From an uncultured Clostridium sp. (lineage in GTDB: Bacteria; Bacillota; Clostridia; TANB77; CAG-508): DNA of 64,000 nucleotides. The DNA is taken from positions 1-64,000 of the forward strand of contig USFR01000009.1 of the NCBI GenBank assembly GCA_900553945.1, read 5' to 3'. Both the position numbers and the translations under genes were made by a program. The notes below the pieces were generated by a model, which was not told the origin of the DNA, did no database searches, and was given only the letters and a program-made list of their open reading frames with translations. Below are positions 17,013-26,623 of this stretch, piece after piece; positions within the stretch are counted from its first letter, which is position 1, and every line of letters starts with the position of its first letter.

Positions 17013-17431
17013 TTTTTTGCCCTCCTATTTTTTATTTTGTTTTCTTCACTATTTTTATTATCTGTTTTTTTCGTTTTTATATACGATGTATAAATTTCAT
17101 ATATTTGAAAAATTGCGATTATGAGCAAAAAAATTCCAAAAATTTTTCTCAACTTTTGGTTTGGCAAATCGACTGCTATAAAACTTCCTATAATTGCTCC
17201 TATTACTCCATAAATTATTATGTCTTTTCCAGCTTTAAAATCAATTTGTTTATTTTTTATATTTATTATTATCGATGTAATTGCTGTTGGAATAAAAAAT
17301 ATTAAATTTGTTGCCTGAGAAATGTGTTGATCAATATTCATAAATAGAGTTAGCAATAATATTAATATTGCTCCACCGCCCATTCCTAAGCTAGTAATTA
17401 TTCCCGCAATTATGCCAAATACTACTTCCAT
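17009..17431 (-). CDS. TSUP (TauE/SafE) family permease, second half
   Basis: A 140-residue membrane protein with four hydrophobic segments. It begins EVVFGIIAGIITSLGMGGGA, the repeat-start motif of the TSUP family, which exports or imports small anions such as sulfite or sulfonates. It is about half of a normal 250-residue TSUP protein, and the other half is the gene immediately upstream, separated by a single TAA directly followed by this ATG in the same frame. The C-terminus is a charged tail (KTKKTDNKNSEENK). GGTGAT before the stop could serve as ribosome binding site. Substrate unknown. Confidence 0.8.
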   Translation of the reverse strand: MEVVFGIIAGIITSLGMGGGAILILLLTLFMNIDQHISQATNLIFFIPTAITSIIINIKNKQIDFKAGKDIIIYGVIGAIIGSFIAVDLPNQKLRKIFGIFLLIIAIFQIYEIYTSYIKTKKTDNKNSEENKIKNRRAKK

Positions 17432-17773
17432 TTAAATCACCATTCTTATAGATGTATATAAAAGAAATGCTGTAAACAATATTTTAAGTATCTTGTCATC
17501 CATTTTCTTTAATAAAACAGATCCTAATATTCCTCCTATAACTCCTCCAATTGCACATTTTATGCCTATTCCCCAGTCTATATATTTGTGTTTAAAGTAT
17601 AAAATGCAACTTGTTATAACTAATGGTAATATACAAAATATTGATGTTGCCCTTGCCTTTTTTTCATCCATCTTATTTATAATTGAAAAAGCTGGCACTA
17701 ATATCATTCCTCCACCTGCTCCAAATAATCCGCTTATTAGTCCAGCTACAATTCCTATTATTTTATTCTTCAT
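17432..17773 (-). CDS. TSUP (TauE/SafE) family permease, first half
   Basis: A 113-residue membrane protein with about four helices, starting KIIGIVAGLISGLFGAGGGM, the other TSUP repeat. Together with the next gene it adds up to 254 residues including the stop position, the normal TSUP length, so the pair probably forms a hetero-dimeric transporter in place of one internally duplicated chain. The ribosome binding site is weak. It lies 38 bp downstream of rarA. Confidence 0.8.
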   Translation of the reverse strand: MKNKIIGIVAGLISGLFGAGGGMILVPAFSIINKMDEKKARATSIFCILPLVITSCILYFKHKYIDWGIGIKCAIGGVIGGILGSVLLKKMDDKILKILFTAFLLYTSIRMVI

Positions 17774-17811
17774 ATTAATATTTTGTCTTTATTCTTTTTT
17801 TATATTCAATT

Positions 17812-19071
17812 TTATTTAATTTTTTCATCTGTTATTGTTTCATCTGGAATATAATATTTTGTTCCTAGTATCTTATCAGGTAAATATTGTTGTTCAACAT
17901 AATGACCTGGATAATCATGAGGATATTTATAACCTTCTCCATATCCGAAATCAGACATACCTTCTGCAGGTGCATTTCTAATATGCATTGGTATTGTTCC
18001 TGTATCTTTGTTTTCAACATCAGCTATTGCTTTATTTATAGCATTATATGTTGCATTTGATTTTTTAGATTTTGCTATATATACAGCTGCTTCTGATAAA
18101 ATAATTCTTCCTTCTGGCATTCCAACCATTGATACAGCTTGCATTGCTGATGTTGCAATAACTAAAGCTTCAGGATTTGCTAATCCTACATCTTCTGCTG
18201 CAGATATTACTAATCTTCTAGCTAAAAATATTGGATCTTCTCCCGCTTCTATTGCTCTTGCCAGATAAAATACAGCTGCATCTGCATCACTACCTCTAAG
18301 AGATTTTATCATTGCACTAATGTTATCATAATGGCTATCTCCATTTTTATCAAACATTGATTTCTTCTTATTAAATGATTGAGCTGCTATCTCGTCTGTT
18401 ATTTCTATCTGACCTTCTTTATTCATCTTTGTTGTAAGTACAGCAATTTCTAGGCCATTTAATGCAGTACGCACATCTCCTCCAGAAATTTCTGCGATTC
18501 TATCTATTGTATCTTCAGAAATTTTTACATTATAATCTCCTAAACCTTCTTTAGACGTTAACGCATTTTTTATTACCTTTATAATATCTTCTTTTCTTAG
18601 TGGCTCTAGTTTTATTACCATTGATCTAGATATAAGAGCTTTATTAACTTCAAAATATGGATTCTCAGTTGTTGCACCAATTAGTATTACAGTTCCGTCT
18701 TCTACATATGGTAACAATGCATCTTGTTGTAATTTGTTGAATCTATGTATCTCATCTATGAATAGTATACATTTTCCTGATGGGTTCATAAATGGGTTGC
18801 TTGCTTCTGTTACTGCATTTTTTATTTCTGCTACTCCTGATGTTACTGCGTTTAGTTTTTTAAATTGGTATTTTGTTGTTTCACTTATTACTTTTGCTAG
18901 TGATGTTTTTCCGCATCCTGGTGGACCCCATAGTATTATGCTTGATAGTCTGTCTGCTTTTATTGTTCTGTATAGTAGTTTGTCTTTTCCTACTATGTGT
19001 TCTTGGCCAACGAATTGGTCGAGGGTTTTGGGGCGCATTCGGTAGGCTAGGGGTTGGTTTTCGTTATTCAT
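17812..19071 (-). CDS. rarA: Replication-associated recombination ATPase RarA (MgsA)
   Basis: AAA+ ATPase related to clamp loaders and RuvB that acts at stalled forks. The 419-residue product has the RarA start LAYRMRPKTLDQFVGQEHI, Walker A GPPGCGKTS (about 49-57), Walker B LFIDEIHRFNK (about 103-113), sensor GATTENPYFEVN, and the C-terminal tetramerisation domain with GDSHYDNISAMIKSLRGSD and YKYPHDYPGHYV. RBS AGGAGG seven bases before the ATG. It is in line with ruvA, another recombination gene, although a palindromic element separates them. Confidence 0.97.
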   Translation of the reverse strand: MNNENQPLAYRMRPKTLDQFVGQEHIVGKDKLLYRTIKADRLSSIILWGPPGCGKTSLAKVISETTKYQFKKLNAVTSGVAEIKNAVTEASNPFMNPSGKCILFIDEIHRFNKLQQDALLPYVEDGTVILIGATTENPYFEVNKALISRSMVIKLEPLRKEDIIKVIKNALTSKEGLGDYNVKISEDTIDRIAEISGGDVRTALNGLEIAVLTTKMNKEGQIEITDEIAAQSFNKKKSMFDKNGDSHYDNISAMIKSLRGSDADAAVFYLARAIEAGEDPIFLARRLVISAAEDVGLANPEALVIATSAMQAVSMVGMPEGRIILSEAAVYIAKSKKSNATYNAINKAIADVENKDTGTIPMHIRNAPAEGMSDFGYGEGYKYPHDYPGHYVEQQYLPDKILGTKYYIPDETITDEKIK

Positions 19072-19082
19072 ATTTTACCTCC

Positions 19083-19207
19083 TAATTCAAAAAATAAACT
19101 TCGTCTTACTTCGTTAAACTTCGCATCAAAAATCCTCAACGTACCTTTGTACGCTTCCGGTTTTTTCGCTTGTTTGCCTTGTAATACTCGTTTTTTTTCT
19201 GAATTTC
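19083..19207. repeat. Palindromic intergenic element, copy B
   Basis: Same core as copy A: TTCGT, ACTTCG, AAAATCCTCAACGTAC, loop CTTT, GTACGCTTCCGGTTTT, then TTTGCCT and ACTCG. The central stem CGTAC/GTACG is at 19140-19153. The outer arms AATTCAAAAAATAAAC and GTTTTTTTTCTGAATT are complementary to each other but differ from the arms of copy A. Located between ruvA and rarA. Confidence 0.7.
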
Positions 19208-19261
19208 TATCATATCTCCTTTTAATTTTCTTTTTATTTGAAACAATCTTTTATTCTTTTT

Positions 19262-19858
19262 TTATCGTGCTAGGCGCTTAAGTGCTTCCTTTATTAACTC
19301 TTCTGTAGATAAATTGTGTGTGTCAAATTTATCAAATACTTTTGAAATTTCGCTTTTGTTGTATCCTAAAATTTGAAGGGCTTGTCCTGCTTCATTTATT
19401 GATTCGCTGTTGTCATTTGGTGTTGTTTCTTCTTCGTCATCTTCAATTGCTGTTTGCGTTTTTAATTTATCTTTTAATTCTAATACCATTCTTTGTGCTG
19501 ATTTGTTTCCTATGCCAGGTATTTTTGTTAATGTTTTTAAGTCATTTGAGATTATTGCTAAAGCGAATTTTGATGGTGTTATATTCGAAAGCATTGCAAT
19601 TGCTGTTTTTGCTCCTATTCCGCTTACTTGTAATAATAATTCAAACATTTTTAATTCTTCATTACTCATAAATCCATATAAACTTATGTTATCTTCTCTT
19701 ACATGGTAATGTGTATATATTTTTACCTTTTCTCCTATTTCTCCAAGCTTTGCCATTGTATGTTCTGAAACATAAATTTTGTATCCTATTCCAGCTGTTT
19801 CAACTACTATTGAATCAGTTGATTTTTCTTCTAAAGTTCCTTTTATATATGCGTACAT
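19262..19858 (-). CDS. ruvA: Holliday junction DNA helicase subunit RuvA
   Basis: Binds four-way junctions and targets RuvB. The 198-residue product starts MYAYIKGTLEEKS, has the OB fold (about 1-65, HYHVREDNISLYGF), helix-hairpin-helix motifs VSGIGAKTAIAML (about 71-83) and IPGIGNKSAQRM (about 106-117), and a C-terminal RuvB-binding domain (LQILGYNKSEISKVF). The frame is open upstream to a TTG at 19879, but GGAGG five bases before the ATG at 19858 and the conserved start decide for 19858. ruvB is not in this window and does not follow directly. Confidence 0.95.
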   Translation of the reverse strand: MYAYIKGTLEEKSTDSIVVETAGIGYKIYVSEHTMAKLGEIGEKVKIYTHYHVREDNISLYGFMSNEELKMFELLLQVSGIGAKTAIAMLSNITPSKFALAIISNDLKTLTKIPGIGNKSAQRMVLELKDKLKTQTAIEDDEEETTPNDNSESINEAGQALQILGYNKSEISKVFDKFDTHNLSTEELIKEALKRLAR

Positions 19859-19950
19859 ATCTTCCTCCGTACCAAACAAATTTTCTTTATTCTATCATAT
19901 TATTTTTTTTTTTCAAGCCCCAATTTAACAAAATAAATAAAAAGTATATC

Positions 19951-19978
19951 TTGTTTTTCTATCAAAATGTTATATAAT
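19951..19978 (+). promoter_or_regulatory. Promoter of asnS
   Basis: TTGTTT (19951-19956) and TATAAT (19973-19978) are separated by 16 bases on the plus strand, about 35 bases before the asnS start codon. The -10 is perfect, the -35 partial. Confidence 0.65.
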
Positions 19979-20012
19979 GGTTACAATATTTATTTTAGGA
20001 AGGATTTTGATT

Positions 20013-21410
20013 ATGAACAAAGATTTTATTTTAATTAAAGACTTATACAGAAATACAGAAAACTATATCGAAAAATCCGTTAAAATTTCTGGCTGGGTTA
20101 AAACAGTTAGAGATTCTAAAACTTTTGGTTTTATTGAAATTAATGATGGATCTTTCTTTAAAAATGTACAAGTTGTTTTTACTGATAAGTTAAGCAATTT
20201 TGAAGATGTAAAAAAATTATCTATTTCTTCTTCAATTATTGTTTCTGGAACACTTGTAAAAACAGAAAATGCTAAACAACCTTTTGAAATTCAAGCAGAT
20301 ACTGTTGAGATTTTTAATCAAGCTGATAGTGATTATCCGCTTCAAAAGAAAAGACATACATTTGAGTATTTAAGAACTATTGCTCATTTACGTCCAAGAA
20401 CAAATACTTTTAATGCTACATTTAGAGTTCGTTCAGCTGTTTCTTTTGCTATTCATAAATTTTTCCAAGAACGTGGATTTGTTTATGTTCATTCACCTAT
20501 AATTACTTCTAGTGATTGTGAGGGTGCTGGTGAAATGTTTACAGTTACTTCTGCTGATTTAAATGATTTACCTAAAGATGATAAAGGTAATATGGATTAT
20601 TCACAAGACTTTTTTGCTCGTCCTGCTCATTTAACTGTAAGTGGACAATTAGATGTTGAAACTTATGCTTTTGCATTCAGAAATGTTTATACATTTGGAC
20701 CAACATTTAGAGCAGAAAATTCTAATACTGTAAAGCATGCTGCAGAATTTTGGATGATTGAACCAGAAATATGTTTTGCTGATTTACAAGATGATATGGA
20801 TTTAGCTGAGGATATGTTAAAATACGTTATTAAAGATGTTTTAACTTCTGTTCCAGAAGAAATGGAATTCTTTGATAAATTTATTAGTCCTGGATTAATA
20901 GAAAGACTTACTCATGTTGCTAACTCTGATTTTGGTAGAATTTCTTATACAGATGCTATTAAAGAATTAGAAAAGAATAATGATAAATTTGAATATCCTG
21001 TTACTTGGGGAACTGATATTCAAACTGAACATGAAAGATATCTTAGTGAAGTTGTTTTTGGTAAACCTGTTTTTGTTACAGATTATCCAAAAGATATTAA
21101 AGCTTTCTATATGAAGCAAAATGATGATGGTAAAACTGTTGCTGCTACTGACTTATTAGTTCCTGGTATTGGTGAATTAATTGGTGGTAGCCAAAGAGAA
21201 GATGATTTAGCTAAGCTTGAGGCTAGAATGGACGAGCTTGGTTTAAATAAAAAAGATTATTGGTGGTATCTAGATTTGAGAAGATATGGTAGTATCACTC
21301 ACTCTGGATTTGGTTTAGGATTTGAAAGATTAATGATGTATATTACAGGTATGCAAAATATTAGAGATGTTATTCCTTTCCCAAGAACTCCAAAAAATTG
21401 TGAATTCTAA
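20013..21410 (+). CDS. asnS: Asparaginyl-tRNA synthetase
   Basis: Charges tRNA-Asn with asparagine. The 465-residue product has the N-terminal OB-fold anticodon-binding domain (about 16-105; [18 protein letters not shown]), class II motif 2 [21 protein letters not shown] and motif 3 [15 protein letters not shown], all of the AsnRS type. ATG 20013 with AGGAAGGA upstream is preferred to the earlier ATG at 19977, which overlaps the promoter -10. It is monocistronic; no T-box was seen ahead of it. Confidence 0.96.
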   Translation: MNKDFILIKDLYRNTENYIEKSVKISGWVKTVRDSKTFGFIEINDGSFFKNVQVVFTDKLSNFEDVKKLSISSSIIVSGTLVKTENAKQPFEIQADTVEIFNQADSDYPLQKKRHTFEYLRTIAHLRPRTNTFNATFRVRSAVSFAIHKFFQERGFVYVHSPIITSSDCEGAGEMFTVTSADLNDLPKDDKGNMDYSQDFFARPAHLTVSGQLDVETYAFAFRNVYTFGPTFRAENSNTVKHAAEFWMIEPEICFADLQDDMDLAEDMLKYVIKDVLTSVPEEMEFFDKFISPGLIERLTHVANSDFGRISYTDAIKELEKNNDKFEYPVTWGTDIQTEHERYLSEVVFGKPVFVTDYPKDIKAFYMKQNDDGKTVAATDLLVPGIGELIGGSQREDDLAKLEARMDELGLNKKDYWWYLDLRRYGSITHSGFGLGFERLMMYITGMQNIRDVIPFPRTPKNCEF

Positions 21411-21535
21411 GAAAATGAATGAGAATGGCGGATTGCTGTGTTAAAAGCCCTATAAAAAATCCTCAACGTACTTATGTACGCTTCCGGTTTTTTTAGGGCT
21501 TTTGCCTTGCTCTCCATCCATTCTCATTCATTTTC
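21411..21535. repeat. Palindromic intergenic element, copy C (nested palindrome)
   Basis: Outer arms GAAAATGAATGAGAATGG (from 21411) and CCATTCTCATTCATTTTC (to 21535) are perfectly complementary. Nested inside are AAAAGCCCTA with TAGGGCTTTT and the family core AAAATCCTCAACGTAC, TTAT, GTACGCTTCCGGTTTT (21457-21490). It starts one base after the asnS stop and can act as its terminator. The central hairpin matches copies A and B. Confidence 0.75.
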
Positions 21536-21591
21536 CAGTGCCTTCTTGGATTTTCGCGCTCTTTTTGCTTTCATTTGATTCTGGTTTTATT

Positions 21592-21680
21592 ACCCTATAA
21601 AAAGTTCTCAACGTGCTTATGTACGTTTCTGGTTTTTTAGGGCTTGCCTTGCTCTCCATCCATTCTCATTTCTTTTTCAG
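21592..21680. repeat. Palindromic intergenic element, copy D (partial duplicate of C)
   Basis: Repeats the inner part of copy C: CCCTATAAAAAG, TCTCAACGTGC, TTAT, GTACGTTTCTGGTTTT, TAGGGCTTG, then GCCTTGCTCTCCATCCATTC and a CTTTTTCAGTGCCTT segment also found after copy C. The left outer arm is missing. C and D therefore look like an imperfect tandem duplication of about 140 bp between asnS and pheT; no gene lies in this stretch. Confidence 0.65.
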
Positions 21681-21738
21681 TGCCTTTTTTATTCCTCGTC
21701 ATTATTATTTTATGGAGATTATATTTTTCTTGTGAATT

Positions 21739-24108
21739 TTATCTTAATTCTGCTTTTATGTCTTTTTCAAGTCCTGCAATAATTTTATTCATTACTTCAT
21801 TTATTTCATCATCTGTTAAAGTTCTATCTCCTTTACCAAATGTTAATGCAAATGAAATACTCTTCTTGTCGTCTTCTATTCCTGTTCCTGTATATACGTC
21901 AAATACTTCTGAACTTTCCAGTAATGATCCTGCAAGCTTTTTAATTTTCATTCCAATTTCTTGTGCTGACATTTTCTTATCAACTACTATGCTTAAATCC
22001 TTTTTGATGTTTGGGAATTTTGAAATTTCTTTATATTTCATTTTTCCAACTCTTTTGCTTAATAATCTATCTAAATCAATTTCTAAAACAAATACATCAT
22101 CTTTTTCAACTTTTGGATGAATCTTTCCTATAATACCTACAATATCATTATTTACAGATATTACAGCAGATTGACCTGGATGTAATTCGTCTGGTGTTTT
22201 TTCTAAGTTTCTTACAAAGCTGTATCTTCCGTTATATCCAAGATAATCTAAAATTTCTTCTGCTATACCTTTTATTACATAGAAATCAACTTTCTTTTTG
22301 TCTAATCCTAAATAATATTCACCTGACATTAATGCAGCTAATTTTTTAGTTTCTGTGTATTCTTCATCTTTTTTCTGAAAAGCTTTTCCAATTTCGAATA
22401 TTGAAACATCTTTATTATTTCTTGCTTTGTTATATTCATAGATTTTGTAAAGAGCTACTGATAAGCTATGTCTTAATGTGTTTTTATCTTCTGATAATGG
22501 AGCTAATAATTTTACTGTTTCATAATCGTCTTTTGTAAACATCTTGGCGTCTACTTCTGGTACAAGTACATATGATAAAGTTTCATTTAATCCTAAATCA
22601 ACCATTTTATTTCTAATTTGTCTTGTGCATTTATCGTAGCTTCCCATCTTTGGCAAAATATTAGGCAATTTTCCTTTTATATTGTTTACTCCATAAATAC
22701 GTCCAACTTCTTCAATTAGGTCTTCTTTAATTGATATGTCTAATCTTCTTCTTGGAACACTTACTACGATTACTCCATCTTTTACTGTTGCTTTAAATCC
22801 TAATCTTCTAAATACATCTAATATTTCTTTTTCTGATATTGTCATTCCTAAAATATTGTTTATATTTTCGGCTGTAATATTGATAATTTTATCTTCTTTT
22901 TCTGTTGTATCGTATTTAGCAATATCTCCTACAACTTCTCCACTTGCATATTTTTCTAATAAGTGGCATGCTCTTTCCATTGCCATAAATGTTCTGTTTG
23001 GATCTAATCCTTTTTCAAATCTATTGCTTGCTTCGCTTCTTAATATTGCATTTGATGTTCTTCTTACTTTTACGCTATCAAATATTGCTGATTCAATAAT
23101 AATGTTTTTAGTTTTATCAGTAATTTCTGTTTCTAATCCACCCATTACTCCGGCTAAACCGATTGCTTTTTCTCCATCAGAAATAACTATATCTTCTATT
23201 TTTAAATCTCTTTCAATTCCATCTAGTGTTGTTAATTTTTCTCCTTCATTTGCCATTCTAACTTCTAAGCAATCTTTTAGGCAATCTGCATCATAGAAAT
23301 GCAGTGGTTGACCTGTTTCTAACATTACATAATTGCTTATATCAACAACATTATTTATTGGTCTAATTCCTGATGCTATTAATCTTGATTTAATAAAATC
23401 AGGACTTTCTTTTATTACAACATTTTTTACTTTTTTAGCTAAGAAAATTGAACAATTTTCTGTATTTACTTTTACTTTGAAAATATCATTTATATTTTCT
23501 TTATTTTCTTTGTGAGATAAATCTATGTCTTTTACTTTTTTATCATATATAGCACCTACTTCATATGCCATACCTAATATGCTTAATAGATCTCCTCTAT
23601 TTGCTGTTAATTCAAAATCAATTACTTGATCATTTAATTTCATATACGCAATTGGATCTTCTCCAATTGGTGCATCTTTTGGTAATTCGTGTATTCCTGC
23701 TTTATCTTCTTCTGTTAAGAATTTGTTGTCTAAACCAAGTTCAGCAATTGAACACATCATTCCATTTGAAACTTCTCCTCTTATTTTTCCACATTTAATT
23801 GTTCCACCTGGTAATTGAGCTCCATCTAATGCAACGATTACTTTAATTCCTTTTCTAGCATTTGGTGCTCCACAAACAATATCTAGTACTTCTTTTCCTA
23901 CATTTACTTTGCAACAATGTAAATGGTCTGAATCTGGATGTTCCTTACATTCTACTATTTCACCAATTACTAATTTTGTTGCATTTATTAAATTACCAGC
24001 TTCGTCATATTCATTTCCTGCATTTGTCATGTCTTCAGCTAATTTCTTTACATCTATATCTTCATCTAAATCAACATAGTCTTTTAAAAAATTAATACTT
24101 AATTTCAT
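21739..24108 (-). CDS. pheT: Phenylalanyl-tRNA synthetase beta subunit
   Basis: Forms the alpha2-beta2 PheRS with PheS and performs editing. The 789-residue product starts [17 protein letters not shown], followed by the tRNA-binding EMAP-like domain (about 40-150; [20 protein letters not shown]), B3/B4 editing domain ([32 protein letters not shown]), B5 domain (about 400-475), catalytic-like core and the C-terminal FDX-ACB domain ([19 protein letters not shown]). ATG 24108 is chosen over upstream in-frame codons because AAAGGATGA lies just before it. It overlaps the end of pheS by 17 bp. Confidence 0.97.
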   Translation of the reverse strand: MKLSINFLKDYVDLDEDIDVKKLAEDMTNAGNEYDEAGNLINATKLVIGEIVECKEHPDSDHLHCCKVNVGKEVLDIVCGAPNARKGIKVIVALDGAQLPGGTIKCGKIRGEVSNGMMCSIAELGLDNKFLTEEDKAGIHELPKDAPIGEDPIAYMKLNDQVIDFELTANRGDLLSILGMAYEVGAIYDKKVKDIDLSHKENKENINDIFKVKVNTENCSIFLAKKVKNVVIKESPDFIKSRLIASGIRPINNVVDISNYVMLETGQPLHFYDADCLKDCLEVRMANEGEKLTTLDGIERDLKIEDIVISDGEKAIGLAGVMGGLETEITDKTKNIIIESAIFDSVKVRRTSNAILRSEASNRFEKGLDPNRTFMAMERACHLLEKYASGEVVGDIAKYDTTEKEDKIINITAENINNILGMTISEKEILDVFRRLGFKATVKDGVIVVSVPRRRLDISIKEDLIEEVGRIYGVNNIKGKLPNILPKMGSYDKCTRQIRNKMVDLGLNETLSYVLVPEVDAKMFTKDDYETVKLLAPLSEDKNTLRHSLSVALYKIYEYNKARNNKDVSIFEIGKAFQKKDEEYTETKKLAALMSGEYYLGLDKKKVDFYVIKGIAEEILDYLGYNGRYSFVRNLEKTPDELHPGQSAVISVNNDIVGIIGKIHPKVEKDDVFVLEIDLDRLLSKRVGKMKYKEISKFPNIKKDLSIVVDKKMSAQEIGMKIKKLAGSLLESSEVFDVYTGTGIEDDKKSISFALTFGKGDRTLTDDEINEVMNKIIAGLEKDIKAELR

Positions 24109-25147
24109 TTTCTTCATCCTTTCTATCAAATTGTTTTAAGAATCTAACATCATTTTGATATAGTAATCTTATATCTGTTATTCCGTATTTAAACATTGCT
24201 AATCTGTCTAATCCAACTCCAAATGCAAATCCTGAATATTGGCCAGGATCATATCCGTTCATTCTAAGTACATTTGGATGTACAATTCCTGAACCTAATA
24301 ATTCAATCCATCCAGTTTGCTTACATAAGTTACATCCTTTTCCTCCGCATTTGAAGCATGTAACATCAACTTCATATGATGGTTCTGTGAATGGGAAGTA
24401 GCTTGGTCTAAATCTTAATTCTGTGTTTTGTCCTAGCATTTTTTTCATAAATACTTCAAGTGTTCCTTTTAAATCTGCTAGTGATATATTTTTATCAATT
24501 ACTAAACCTTCAACTTGATTAAATTGATGTGAGTGTGTTGCATCATCTTCTCTTCTAAATGTTTTTCCTGGCACTATTACTCTAATAGGTGTTTTCTCCT
24601 CATTTGCCATCATTGTTCTAGCTTGAACTGCTGATGTTTGCGTTCTTAATAAATATTCTGGTGTGATGTAGAAGCTATCTTGCATATCTCTTGCTGGATG
24701 TCCTTTGGGAAGATTTAATCTCTCAAAACAATATTCGTCTGTTTCTAGCTCTGGTCCTGAAACAACATCATATCCCATTGATACAAACAAATCTTCAACT
24801 TCTTCTATTACTCTATTTAGAGGATGTTTACTGCCTCTTTTAATTTTTTGACTTGGTAATGTTATATCAATTTCTTCTCTTTCTAACTTTTCTTGTAATT
24901 CTTTTTCAGCTAATTCTTTTTCTTTTTCTTGAATTTCGTTTTCAATTTCTTGTTTTGCTGAATTTACTAAAGCTCCCATCTTTGGTCTTTCTTCTAGTGA
25001 TAAGCTTCCCATTCCTCTTAAAAGTCCTGTTAGCTCACCTTTTTTTCCTAAATATTTTACTCTTAAATCATTTAATTCTTTTGAACTTTTTGAATTTGCA
25101 AGTTCTTCTAGTGCTTGTTTTTTTAAATTTTCGATTTCTTCTTTCAA
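24092..25147 (-). CDS. pheS: Phenylalanyl-tRNA synthetase alpha subunit
   Basis: Catalytic subunit of PheRS. The 351-residue product has the N-terminal coiled coil (about 1-95), class II motif 1 region [19 protein letters not shown], motif 2 [19 protein letters not shown] and motif 3 [15 protein letters not shown] Cys-rich insert [12 protein letters not shown] (about 283-294) is as in many Clostridia and may hold zinc. The start is TTG (25145-25147) with GGGAGGT eight bases upstream. Expression is under the T-box leader upstream. Confidence 0.97.
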   Translation of the reverse strand: MKEEIENLKKQALEELANSKSSKELNDLRVKYLGKKGELTGLLRGMGSLSLEERPKMGALVNSAKQEIENEIQEKEKELAEKELQEKLEREEIDITLPSQKIKRGSKHPLNRVIEEVEDLFVSMGYDVVSGPELETDEYCFERLNLPKGHPARDMQDSFYITPEYLLRTQTSAVQARTMMANEEKTPIRVIVPGKTFRREDDATHSHQFNQVEGLVIDKNISLADLKGTLEVFMKKMLGQNTELRFRPSYFPFTEPSYEVDVTCFKCGGKGCNLCKQTGWIELLGSGIVHPNVLRMNGYDPGQYSGFAFGVGLDRLAMFKYGITDIRLLYQNDVRFLKQFDRKDEENEIKY

Positions 25148-25203
25148 AATATTTACCTCCCTTTATTTTTTAATAACGAATATTAATAATTTTTAAATTT
25201 TTT

Positions 25204-25240
25204 CATTGTATATAGTTCATAGAACTTTTCTATAATACAA
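25204..25240 (-). repeat. Short palindromic repeat, copy 2 of 3
   Basis: On the minus strand TATTATAGAAAAGTTCTATG then AACTATATA, matching the core of the copies at 16741 and 53015. It lies between the T-box terminator and pheS, inside the pheST transcript. Confidence 0.55.
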
Positions 25241-25482
25241 AAAAGCACTTCATCCTGTTATAGGACGAAATGCTTATACATACCGTGGTACCACCTAAAT
25301 TTATTAATCTAAACTTAACCTTATTATTGCTGTAACGTAGCAAACGTCTATACTTTTGATATAGCGTCTCCAAAGTGAATATTCAATTTAGAATATATAA
25401 TAAGCTCTCAGCTAATGCTTATTTTCTCTTTCTATATTTTCTCTAAATCTACTTAGCTTCTTCTTAGACTTTAAACTTATGT
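25241..25482 (-). promoter_or_regulatory. T-box riboswitch leader of pheST
   Basis: The transcript carries the T-box core AGGTGGTACCACGG (25283-25296), which pairs with the tRNA acceptor end, followed by a clean terminator: AAGCATTTCGTCCT with AGGATGAAGTGCTT and a T-run (25241-25275). Upstream are stem I features with GCTGAGAG near 25405 and a candidate specifier TTC (Phe) in GAATATTCACTTT near 25375. Uncharged tRNA-Phe should stabilise the antiterminator and allow pheST transcription. The specifier position is inferred from context, the rest is direct. Confidence 0.92.
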
Positions 25483-25487
25483 TTATT

Positions 25488-25516
25488 ATTGTAACACCAT
25501 TATTACAATTTTTCAA
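25488..25516 (-). promoter_or_regulatory. Promoter of the T-box/pheST transcript
   Basis: Minus-strand TTGAAA (25511-25516) and TACAAT (25488-25493) with exact 17-base spacing, just upstream of the T-box stem I. Confidence 0.8.
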
Positions 25517-25522
25517 GCTCTT

Positions 25523-25609
25523 TTAGCTAATATTAGAAATTATCCAATTCCCATTGTTTTGAACAAACTCAACTTTCATAGTTTTCTCTTCATTTTTATC
25601 TTCTGCCAT
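25523..25609 (-). CDS. Possible 28-residue peptide
   Basis: ATG at 25607-25609 with GGAGGAG six bases upstream opens a short frame: MAEDKNEEKTMKVEFVQNN, then GNWIISNIS. The second half resembles the last strand of NTF2-like or lipoprotein domains, so it may be a remnant. The ribosome binding site overlaps the stop of the coiled-coil gene, suggesting a coupled last cistron. No known family. Confidence 0.4.
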   Translation of the reverse strand: MAEDKNEEKTMKVEFVQNNGNWIISNIS

Positions 25610-25620
25610 ATTCTCCTCCA

Positions 25621-26427
25621 CTAATCCTTAGTAGTAATTTTCTCTAGTGTTTTGGCTATATTTTCTTTCACATATTCATCTTTTATTTTTATTTCAATCT
25701 TATTTTTCTCATATTCATCTATTCGCTTTTTTAAATTGTTAAATACATTTCGTTGTATTTGCTTTGTTGGATTTAATTTTCCTAAGAAAAATCTTGTTGC
25801 TTTATTAAATATCTTTGGCCCTTTTATACTTTCTTTTTGTATTCCTTTTTCTCTAGTTTCAAAAAGGGATGTTAATTCATCCTCTTTTTGAAGTATTCTT
25901 TTTTTGATTGTTGTTTTTGTTCTTCTTATTTTTTGTTCACTCTTAGCTATTTCTTCTTCCATATCATAAATTTTTTCACTTATCTGATCATCGCTATTGT
26001 CTACTCTTTCTCTAGCTAAATTTTCTTCTTGTTTAGCATAAAACAACTTGGCAAGTATTTTCTTTTGTTTTAATTCTTCTTCTAAAATTTTAATATATCC
26101 CATTACAATCTGTGAATCATGATACTGTGCAAGTTCTGTTAAATCATTTTCATATTTCTTCATGATTTCCTGATATTCTTTTTCCACTTCTGTATATTTA
26201 TCTATGTTTTCAATTACTTTTTTGTTAATTTTTATTATTCCATATGAAATTGCTGCATTTTCATTTTTCACTTTTTTGTCTATGATTTCTTGACTTTTCT
26301 TGTATTGAATTGCAGCAGAAATAATCGTTTGATCTTTTGTTAGTTTTTCAAGTTTTTTACAAAGATTATCTAATCTTTGATTTTCTACTTTTTCCATATT
26401 CTCCACAATACTAAAAAGTCCTTTCAT
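25621..26427 (-). CDS. Coiled-coil protein of unknown function
   Basis: The 268-residue product is almost wholly helical and charged, with long Glu/Lys heptad-like stretches (for example about 85-205: EYQEIMKKYENDLTELAQYH, then EEELKQKKILAKLFYAKQEE). No signal peptide or membrane segment and no Cys. No family recognised. Its ATG overlaps the stop of the upstream 45-residue gene (ATGA), so the two are translationally coupled. Confidence 0.65.
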   Translation of the reverse strand: MKGLFSIVENMEKVENQRLDNLCKKLEKLTKDQTIISAAIQYKKSQEIIDKKVKNENAAISYGIIKINKKVIENIDKYTEVEKEYQEIMKKYENDLTELAQYHDSQIVMGYIKILEEELKQKKILAKLFYAKQEENLARERVDNSDDQISEKIYDMEEEIAKSEQKIRRTKTTIKKRILQKEDELTSLFETREKGIQKESIKGPKIFNKATRFFLGKLNPTKQIQRNVFNNLKKRIDEYEKNKIEIKIKDEYVKENIAKTLEKITTKD

Positions 26428-26561
26428 TTTAATTTTTTTATTTCTTTTTTTATTTTGTTTTTTTCTTTTTCTACTTTTTCTAATAAAGCTTCTAGTTCTT
26501 CCATATTCATTAAATCTAAATTAAATACTTTTTTGTTAACTGCAATTGTTCCTAATCCCAT
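26424..26561 (-). CDS. Small protein, 45 residues, coupled to coiled-coil gene
   Basis: Reads MGLGTIAVNKKVFNLDLMNM then a basic/acidic helix EELEALLEKVEKEKNKIKKE. AGGAGG is six bases before the ATG. The TGA stop overlaps the ATG of the coiled-coil gene. The N-terminal half with hydrophobic residues followed by a helical hairpin-like tail suggests a partner of the neighbour. Not recognised as a named family. Confidence 0.65.
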   Translation of the reverse strand: MGLGTIAVNKKVFNLDLMNMEELEALLEKVEKEKNKIKKEIKKLK

Positions 26562-26582
26562 TTTTCCTCCTATCGTAATTTA

Positions 26583-26610
26583 AGCGGACTCAATTTTATA
26601 TAAGTCCGCT
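26583..26610 (-). terminator. Hairpin after DUF5050 gene
   Basis: AGCGGACT and AGTCCGCT pair over a 12-base A/T loop, 14 bases after the stop of the DUF5050 gene. On the minus strand the tail is TAAATT, so termination is likely but weak. Confidence 0.5.
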
Positions 26611-26623
26611 CTTTCTTTGGATT

